Below, piece by piece: positions 32,246 through 37,502 of a stretch of DNA of 37,502 nucleotides. Position numbers and translations under genes: made by a program. Numbering within the stretch: the first letter of the stretch is position 1; every line of letters starts with the position of its first letter. The notes beneath the pieces are model-generated. The model had not been told where the DNA came from. It did not search any database and saw only the letters and a program-made list of their open reading frames with translations. Origin of the DNA: Gammaproteobacteria bacterium (GTDB lineage Bacteria; Pseudomonadota; Gammaproteobacteria; Pseudomonadales; Azotimanducaceae); NCBI GenBank assembly GCA_018647445.1, contig JABGTE010000177.1, forward strand, positions 1 through 37,502. The letters are read 5' to 3'.

Positions 32246-33559
32246 ATGACGAATCGACTGATATTTTCTGTCCTGCTGATCATTATCAGCCCTTGGCTAC
32301 TCGCTAAAGAGTTGATCGTGCTGCACACCAACGATTTCCACGGGCACATTCAACAAGAGGGCAAGTACGCTGGCGCGGCTAAAATTGCAGCGTTTGTAAA
32401 AGAAATCAAAGCACAGCACCCTGCGGCATTGTTCCTAGATGCTGGCGACGCAATCTCGGGCACACCCGTTTCCAGCATGTTTGAAGGCGAACCAATATTC
32501 GATGTTATGAACGCGATGGGCTATGACGTGGGCCTGATTGGCAACCACGAATTTGATCATGGCTATAAAAAGATTGAGCGCTTTCGCGCCATCGCCAATC
32601 ACCCTTTGTTAACGGCCAATGCCGTTGGCCCAGACGGCGAACTATTGGGAGACGCCCCCTATTTATTGCTCAACCTCGATGGCATCGAAGTCGGGGTCAT
32701 CGGATTAATCACCGAGACTGCCCCCACCTTGTTTTCACCGACTGGCAATGAAGGGTTAACCTTTTTAGATCCGGCTGATCGTCTTTCCGAACTCGTGCCC
32801 ATGCTGCGAGCCAAAACCGATGTTTTGATTTTACTCTCCCACATTGGACACGAAGCAGAATTGTTATTGGCCGAACAGTTTCAAGATCTCGATCTCATTA
32901 TTGGCGGGCATTCACACACCTTGGTTCAGCATCCAGTACGGGTTGGTAAAACCCTCGTCGCTCAAGCCAACCACTACGGCAGCCACCTAGGGCTGATAAA
33001 GATAAAGGTGTCAGACAAAGGACAGTCGCCACTCGATATCCAAGGCGACTTGATTGCCGCGAATGAATTACCGGATGGGGATCCGGCAACGCAAGCGTTG
33101 GTTTCATCCTATGAGGCAAAGGTTCAAGGACAGGTTGATATCAAGATCGCGTCCCTACACAAAAACTATAGCAAAATTGAGCTCCAACCGATTCTTGAAA
33201 ACATCTTGGCTGAGTCTATCGGGGCCGATCTGGGCTATTACAATCGGACCGGTATCCGCGACATCCTCTCAAAGGGTGATGTCACGGCGAGGATGATCTG
33301 GAACCTCGAGCCCTTTGGTAACACCCTGGTTAAGCTCACGCTGAGTGGCGCTGACTTATTGATATTGCTCAGTCAAGAGCCCGCCTTGCATCACGCAGTC
33401 GACGCGATCGATCCGGAACGCCGTTATCAGCTCGCGACCAATTCGTTTATCGCATCCCACGCGACCCTGGCCTTCGGAGACGCCATCACCGCCGTTGACA
33501 CGGGTATTTTAGTCCGCGATATTTTGATTCAACAGATCAAGGCTAATGGCCTCAAGTGA
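32246..33559 (+). CDS. 5'-nucleotidase/UshA-family metallophosphatase
   Basis: A 437-residue exported enzyme. The first 20 residues form a signal peptide ending near LLAKE. The metallophosphatase domain shows LHTNDFHGHI, FLDAGDAISGTP, GLIGNHEFDHGY, LSHIGHEAE and GGHSHTLV, which together hold two metal ions. The C-terminal nucleotidase domain includes YYNRTGIRDILSKGDVT, where substrate is bound, and FGNTLVKLTLSGADL. It is shorter than E. coli UshA (about 550 residues) but has both domains. It would release phosphate from nucleotides or related phosphates in the periplasm. It is 3 bp downstream of the serine hydrolase gene. Confidence 0.93.
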   Translation: MTNRLIFSVLLIIISPWLLAKELIVLHTNDFHGHIQQEGKYAGAAKIAAFVKEIKAQHPAALFLDAGDAISGTPVSSMFEGEPIFDVMNAMGYDVGLIGNHEFDHGYKKIERFRAIANHPLLTANAVGPDGELLGDAPYLLLNLDGIEVGVIGLITETAPTLFSPTGNEGLTFLDPADRLSELVPMLRAKTDVLILLSHIGHEAELLLAEQFQDLDLIIGGHSHTLVQHPVRVGKTLVAQANHYGSHLGLIKIKVSDKGQSPLDIQGDLIAANELPDGDPATQALVSSYEAKVQGQVDIKIASLHKNYSKIELQPILENILAESIGADLGYYNRTGIRDILSKGDVTARMIWNLEPFGNTLVKLTLSGADLLILLSQEPALHHAVDAIDPERRYQLATNSFIASHATLAFGDAITAVDTGILVRDILIQQIKANGLK

Positions 33560-33578
33560 AGTGGCAGGCAGCCCCTTC

Positions 33579-34454
33579 TTATAAGCCATTAAAGAATCCG
33601 CGAACCTCACCCACGAAGCGGTCGAGTTGATCGTGTTGTACCCAATGGCCCGCATGATCAAACCGAACGGAGCGAGCATTGTTGAAATGTTCCGCCGGGT
33701 CACCCAGTTGATGACGACCAAACTCGCTTTCGCTGCCGCTGATTAATAACAAAGGTGCGTTGATTTTAGACCACAGTTGCTGCGTCTGCGTGAGGGTCAT
33801 ATCAAACGGCGCCATGACATGGGTTTGGTTATCAAACTTCCAGGAATAGGTACCGTCTTCGTTCTGGTTACTGCCATGAACCGTCAAGTGACGCGCTTGA
33901 GCTTCGCTCAAGTGTTTGTTTTCCGTGCGCATCCGCTCAAAGGCTTCTTCTAAGGTGGCATACCGACGTGGCGTTCGTCCGGCACTGCCGCGCGTGCTGT
34001 CAACGAAGGACTGAATGCGCTCGTGCACCGGCACTTCCTGATACAGCCAGCTCGGGCCACCGGTACCTTCAATAACGACCATCTTGTCAATATTTTGGGG
34101 ATAGGTCCCGGCATATCGAAGCGCAACGCTACCACCCAAGCTGTGCGCAATAACCTTCAGCGGGGCTAGATTTTGTTGATGGATCAGTTGGGCAAGGTCA
34201 TACAGATAGCCAGTATGACTATAGTTGCCGCCTTTAATGTGTTCAGAATCGCCATGACCCCGAAAATCAGGCGCCAAAATATGGTAATCATCTCGCAGTT
34301 CTTGAGCCACCCAATCCCAGTTATGACAGTGATCTCGATTACCGTGAACCAGCAACAAGGGCGGCGCCTCCGGGTTACCCCAGTCCAGATAATGGAGCCG
34401 CAAACCCTGCGAAAAATAGGAGTGCGATGTCGGGGAAGCTCTCAAACTAGACAT
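33579..34454 (-). CDS. Alpha/beta hydrolase
   Basis: A 291-residue hydrolase of the classic alpha/beta fold. The nucleophile is Ser105 (AHSLGG), with the oxyanion HGNRDHCHNWDWV near 37-49 and the DFRGHGDS turn near 63-70. The catalytic His270 lies in DHAGHWVQ. The pattern is that of epoxide hydrolase- and esterase-like members, where the target cannot be read from sequence. The cap region (about 130-215) is helical and polar. The ATG at 34454 has AAGGAACG upstream. The acyl-CoA dehydrogenase gene lies upstream on the same strand, but a terminator-like hairpin separates them. Confidence 0.9.
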   Translation of the reverse strand: MSSLRASPTSHSYFSQGLRLHYLDWGNPEAPPLLLVHGNRDHCHNWDWVAQELRDDYHILAPDFRGHGDSEHIKGGNYSHTGYLYDLAQLIHQQNLAPLKVIAHSLGGSVALRYAGTYPQNIDKMVVIEGTGGPSWLYQEVPVHERIQSFVDSTRGSAGRTPRRYATLEEAFERMRTENKHLSEAQARHLTVHGSNQNEDGTYSWKFDNQTHVMAPFDMTLTQTQQLWSKINAPLLLISGSESEFGRHQLGDPAEHFNNARSVRFDHAGHWVQHDQLDRFVGEVRGFFNGL

Positions 34455-34495
34455 GTAACGTTCCTTAAGCCAAAACCTGGCAGATCATAACCGAT

Positions 34496-34536
34496 AAAAA
34501 AAGGCCACAGCCCCCCCCGTGAATCCCGGGGGCCAC
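34496..34536 (-). terminator. Intrinsic terminator after the acyl-CoA dehydrogenase gene
   Basis: Read on the minus strand, a GC-rich hairpin (GGCCCCCG, loop, CGGGGGGGG, then CTGTGGCC) is followed by a run of seven T (34502-34496). It begins 27 bp after the dehydrogenase stop at 34563 and ends about 40 bp before the hydrolase start. The stem is strong and the T tract is clear, though the best pairing register is open because of the long G run. Confidence 0.6.
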
Positions 34537-34562
34537 AAAGATCAATCTTGTTTTCGGCGCTG

Positions 34563-35747
34563 TCAGTCCGGCAGGCTGAGCACTCGTTTTGCGATAATAT
34601 TTAGCTGTACTTCAGAGGTGCCACCTTCAATCGAATTCGCCTTGGTTCTGAGCCACGCCCGAGTACTATCAAGCTCCTCGCCGTCAAAGCCTGCACCTTC
34701 CCATCCCAGCATTTGAGACCCCATCGCCTTAAGCAACAACTCAGAACGCTTCATGTTTTGCTCGGTACCATAGAGTTTGAACATAGAGGACACAAAACTC
34801 GGCGCCTTAGTCGACTTTGATTCTTCCGAGGTTCGCCGCACGGTCAAACCAAAGGCACGATCATCCATGGCGTGCTGGGTAATCTCTTGACGCAACGCTA
34901 TATCGGCAAGTTTGCCCTTCGACTCCCCTAGATAAGACTTCGCAATGTCTGCGATTTTAGGCCGAGTACTTCCACCATCACCGCCACCGATCATGGTGCG
35001 TTCGTATTGCAGTAACCGCTTTGCAACCGTCCAACCCTCATTGACTCGCCCAACCACATTCTTTTTCAAGGCTCTTGCATCCTCAAAGAAGGTTTCACAA
35101 AAGGGAGACAATCCACTAATTAATTTAATAGGCTTGACCGTCACGCCGGCTTGGTCCATGTCGAACAATATAAAGGTAATCCCATTGTGCTTTGGCGCAC
35201 TGGGGTCGGTTCGAACCAAACAAAAAATCCAGTCGGCTTTGTCGGCCCCGGAGGTCCAAACTTTCTGACCATTGATGACATAGTCATCGCCATCGGACAC
35301 AGCACGGGTCTGCAAACTCGCAAGGTCTGAGCCTGAACCCGGTTCACTATAGCCCTGACACCACCAAATTTCCCCCGATGCAATCTTGGGCAGATGCTCG
35401 CTCTTCTGCGCATCGGTGCCAAATTCAACTAAGGCAGGTCCGATCATAGAAAGTCCCATTCCAACCAAGGGCGGCCTGGCCTTGATGCGCGCCATCTCTT
35501 GACGCAAAATTTGCGCTTCGTCTACATTTAAGCCTGCGCCACCATATTCGGTTGGCCAGGTTGGGGCCGTGAAGCCCTTACTCGCACACAGGGCCATCCA
35601 ATCTTTGGTTTCAGAATTCTTAAATTGTGCTCGCCGACCGCCGCCAGGATACTCATCGGCCGCCATGGGCGTTCTCATACTGGCAGGGCAGTTCGCTTCT
35701 AACCAACTTCTTGTTTCTGCTCTAAACGTCTCTAAGCTCATCTTCAC
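34563..35747 (-). CDS. Acyl-CoA dehydrogenase family protein
   Basis: A 394-residue FAD enzyme of the acyl-CoA dehydrogenase family. Its N-terminal helical domain starts with SLETFRAETRSWLEANCP. The central domain includes WWCQGYSEPGSGSDLASLQTRA and GQKVWTSGADKADWIFCLVRTD, which contact FAD and substrate. The C-terminal helical bundle ends with EGGTSEVQLNIIAKRVLSLPD. It removes two hydrogens from an acyl-CoA, forming the 2-enoyl thioester. It is similar to the FadE-type members that act on cyclic or branched acyl-CoA substrates, but that is not certain. No electron-transfer flavoprotein genes are near. Confidence 0.94.
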   Translation of the reverse strand: MKMSLETFRAETRSWLEANCPASMRTPMAADEYPGGGRRAQFKNSETKDWMALCASKGFTAPTWPTEYGGAGLNVDEAQILRQEMARIKARPPLVGMGLSMIGPALVEFGTDAQKSEHLPKIASGEIWWCQGYSEPGSGSDLASLQTRAVSDGDDYVINGQKVWTSGADKADWIFCLVRTDPSAPKHNGITFILFDMDQAGVTVKPIKLISGLSPFCETFFEDARALKKNVVGRVNEGWTVAKRLLQYERTMIGGGDGGSTRPKIADIAKSYLGESKGKLADIALRQEITQHAMDDRAFGLTVRRTSEESKSTKAPSFVSSMFKLYGTEQNMKRSELLLKAMGSQMLGWEGAGFDGEELDSTRAWLRTKANSIEGGTSEVQLNIIAKRVLSLPD

Positions 35748-36055
35748 TCCTAAACTTTCTACTTAATCTGAATTAAGGGTTCTAATTTTCGAACAATTTC
35801 GTCTTCAAACAATCTCGCTTTCAACCCGCGCGAGGTTACTTTGTTGGCACATTGGCCCGTTGGCTTTCGCGATCATCGCGTCCCTGAGCGCCCTTGCTCA
35901 GGCACCCGCTATGCCAAACGCGGAAGTCTCCTTAGTATCAGCCACTCGACGAGGGCTTTCAACGGCTTAAGGATGGCAATCGTAAGCATCTTGCACAGAT
36001 CATTCACCAAAGTAATAAACGTAGCGGATGCCTTTCTTGCTCTGTTCGACTCTGA
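35748..36055. other. Gene-free spacer with hairpin
   Basis: About 308 bases between the acyl-CoA dehydrogenase start and the metallophosphoesterase stop. CCTGAGC (35883-35889) and GCTCAGG (35896-35902) form a perfect 7-bp hairpin with a GCCCTT loop, without a T tract. No credible gene is seen. It should hold the dehydrogenase promoter and perhaps the 3' end of the phosphoesterase message. Confidence 0.45.
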
Positions 36056-37147
36056 TCAGATTCGATTAGATTCCTTCGACCTAATTGAGATAGACGTCAC
36101 CTCGCCGACCGAGCCCAAGCGAAACACAGGTCCCCACGTGCCGGTACCCTGCGATACGTAGTGCCAACAGGCCCTGGTTTGATAAAGTCCTTTAATTTTT
36201 GGGAATACCTGCCGTACCAAAAAATTAAATGGCATGATCTGACCATTATGCGTGTGTCCACTTAAAGTGAGTTGCATCCCTGCCTCAGCTGCTGCCTCTA
36301 GGCCCACTGGTCGATGGTAAAGCAATAGATTCAAATCCGTATCCTTCACCGTCAGCGTCGGAAGCACCTCGGCCAACTGTTTGTCGCTATCAGCATCTTC
36401 AACACCATGAATCATGACGTCCGCTCTTAATCGAACACTCTGATTGCGCAATACCACAACGCCCGCAGCTTCTAGGCGGACAATAATGTCTTCCAGATCC
36501 TCATACCGCTCATGATTGCCGCAGACAAAAAAGACCGGCATATCAAGGGATGTCAAAGGTTGCAAGGCGGCAGCTGGCACGCCCGTTTGATCGATAAAAT
36601 CCCCGGTGATGCACAAAGCATCCGGCCTTAGTTGTGCAACGATTCGCAAAACCTGCTTCAAAAAATATGGGCTGCGCGATCCGATATGAACATCGGTGAT
36701 TTGGACAAGGTGCAGATCTGTCCTCAGTCGATCATCCACGAGTTGCAAGGACTGTATGGTCGGCCGCGAGCCCCGGTAAAGGCCATAGGGCAGGGCCAGC
36801 AGCACGATCGAAAGGATGCAGAACGCCAAGAATTTCGGCTCGGCGAATTCAAAATACAGCCCAACCTCGGCCAAAAGCACCAAAACCAAAGCCAGGGGAC
36901 TCAGCGCAAGGAAGAGCTCGAGGGTCTGTTTTAAAATCCGCGCAGCCGGCTGCGTGACCTGTCGCAACGGCCATCGACAGATCAGTTGGCTGCAAAAGAT
37001 AAGCACAGCTAGAAGCAGCCAAATCGGCCCTTCGAGCCCAAGCCATTGGCCAAGTCGAACAAACGGATAGCCCAGAAAGACGCCGTGCAGGATCAACCCA
37101 AGGACGATAACGCGACCAATGGCCCACCACCGGGGTCGACGATTCAT
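36056..37147 (-). CDS. Membrane-anchored metallophosphoesterase
   Basis: A 363-residue protein. The N-terminal 125 residues contain four hydrophobic helices. The catalytic calcineurin-like domain follows, with LVQITDVHIGSR, LCITGDFID, FVCGNHERYED and LTLSGHTHNGQIMPF, which give the Asp, Asn and His metal ligands. This is the YkuE/YaeI-like type, which hydrolyses phosphoester bonds; its membrane anchoring suggests a lipid or envelope substrate, but that is inference. The ATG at 37147 has AAGGGGCGCG just upstream. It lies 64 bp downstream of the partial MBL-fold gene on the same strand. Confidence 0.9.
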   Translation of the reverse strand: MNRRPRWWAIGRVIVLGLILHGVFLGYPFVRLGQWLGLEGPIWLLLAVLIFCSQLICRWPLRQVTQPAARILKQTLELFLALSPLALVLVLLAEVGLYFEFAEPKFLAFCILSIVLLALPYGLYRGSRPTIQSLQLVDDRLRTDLHLVQITDVHIGSRSPYFLKQVLRIVAQLRPDALCITGDFIDQTGVPAAALQPLTSLDMPVFFVCGNHERYEDLEDIIVRLEAAGVVVLRNQSVRLRADVMIHGVEDADSDKQLAEVLPTLTVKDTDLNLLLYHRPVGLEAAAEAGMQLTLSGHTHNGQIMPFNFLVRQVFPKIKGLYQTRACWHYVSQGTGTWGPVFRLGSVGEVTSISIRSKESNRI

Positions 37148-37211
37148 ACGCGCCCCTTAAATGACCCTACCAAAAGCAAACCACCTGATACCCGGCACCT
37201 GTTCAGAGTCA

Positions 37212-37502
37212 TTAGGCTTGGCGCCACCAGAGCACACCGGCATCATCCGGTTCCGCAACCAACATGCGACGCTCTCGAGCACAGTGCAGATGCGCGATGG
37301 CCTCACCGGTCGCCGGAAAAAAACTCATGTCAGTAATGGTGCTTTTGAAGATTGCCGGGAACACGTCCACTGCGCGCTTCGGCGTTTCGCACAAGTCATA
37401 CAGGTTCTCGAGCGCCACCTCATGCCAATCGACCAAAGCCGTCAAACGTTCATGAACCCCTTCAAACAGCTCCTGATGTGCGGGCAGCACCATCAAATTA
37501 GG
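37212..37502 (-). CDS. MBL-fold metallo-hydrolase, C-terminal part (cut by window edge)
   Basis: About 95 C-terminal residues on the minus strand; the start lies beyond the right edge. The opening segment LMVLPAHQELFEGVHERLTALVDWHEVALENLY matches the end of the metallo-beta-lactamase fold, where the last conserved His follows the strand VLPAH. A tail with FPAIFKSTITDM and FFPATGEAIAHLHCARERR is typical of the MBL group with a winged-helix C terminus, as in the glyoxalase II-like and LACTB2-like enzymes. The reaction cannot be read from this fragment. The metallophosphoesterase gene follows 64 bp on. Confidence 0.75.
   Translation of the reverse strand, partial: PNLMVLPAHQELFEGVHERLTALVDWHEVALENLYDLCETPKRAVDVFPAIFKSTITDMSFFPATGEAIAHLHCARERRMLVAEPDDAGVLWWRQA

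Noticed and set aside
35841-36161. Plus-strand frame of 106 codons after the acyl-CoA dehydrogenase start
   Set aside because: It runs into the metallophosphoesterase gene on the other strand, contains a hairpin, and its protein shows no family feature.

Overview
The window looks like chromosome from a free-living, probably marine, gammaproteobacterium. The evidence is an adjacent cmoA-cmoB pair (tRNA cmo5U34 synthesis), a LexA operator of the E. coli type, a monomeric NADP-isocitrate dehydrogenase, a CNT nucleoside transporter, and many acyl-CoA and peptide catabolic genes. Base composition is moderate (about half G+C) and looks even by eye. I see no transposase, integrase, phage gene, rRNA or CRISPR array. 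The genus cannot be named from this sequence alone.

Layout. 1-6.0 kb: a TPR-sulfotransferase fusion, an N-acyl-D-amino-acid deacylase-like amidohydrolase, then a PP2C phosphatase and a Ser/Thr kinase that converge with overlapping stop codons. 6.1-6.45 kb: a non-coding stretch packed with tandem repeats and inverted repeats. 6.5-8.8 kb: a likely operon of a VOC protein, a Rieske ferredoxin and a cytochrome P450. 9.1-10.1 kb: tRNA-Arg(UCG) on the minus strand, and divergent from it a small ORF whose start codon lies inside a near-consensus LexA box; a MarR regulator converges on it. 10.4-11.9 kb: a VanX-type D-Ala-D-Ala dipeptidase and, divergently, an exported RidA-family gene broken by two apparent single-T losses. 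12.3-16.0 kb: two paralogous MATE exporters in opposite orientation around a PhyH-type dioxygenase. 16.2-19.0 kb: a class III CoA-transferase, a 17-bp tandem repeat, an enoyl-CoA hydratase and an HNH endonuclease.

19.2-24.3 kb: cmoA-cmoB, a CrtC/AttH-like protein on the other strand, a CNT transporter and a 2OG-Fe(II) oxygenase. 24.3-29.7 kb (all minus): a response regulator-EAL phosphodiesterase, a cystine/dicarboxylate-type symporter and monomeric icd. 30.0-34.5 kb: a small exported protein, an RluA-family pseudouridine synthase, a serine hydrolase with an exported 5'-nucleotidase-like phosphatase, and an alpha/beta hydrolase. 34.6-37.5 kb (minus): an acyl-CoA dehydrogenase, a membrane-anchored metallophosphoesterase and the C-terminal end of an MBL-fold hydrolase cut by the window edge.

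The genes are mostly metabolic and housekeeping, in short operons or as single genes. The least ordinary points are the apparently leaderless LexA-controlled ORF at 9.3 kb, the pairing of a P450 with a Rieske ferredoxin rather than a usual P450 ferredoxin, the structured repeat block just upstream of that operon, and the frameshifted exported RidA gene. None of these proves a new system. All functional calls rest on motifs read by eye; no database search was possible.
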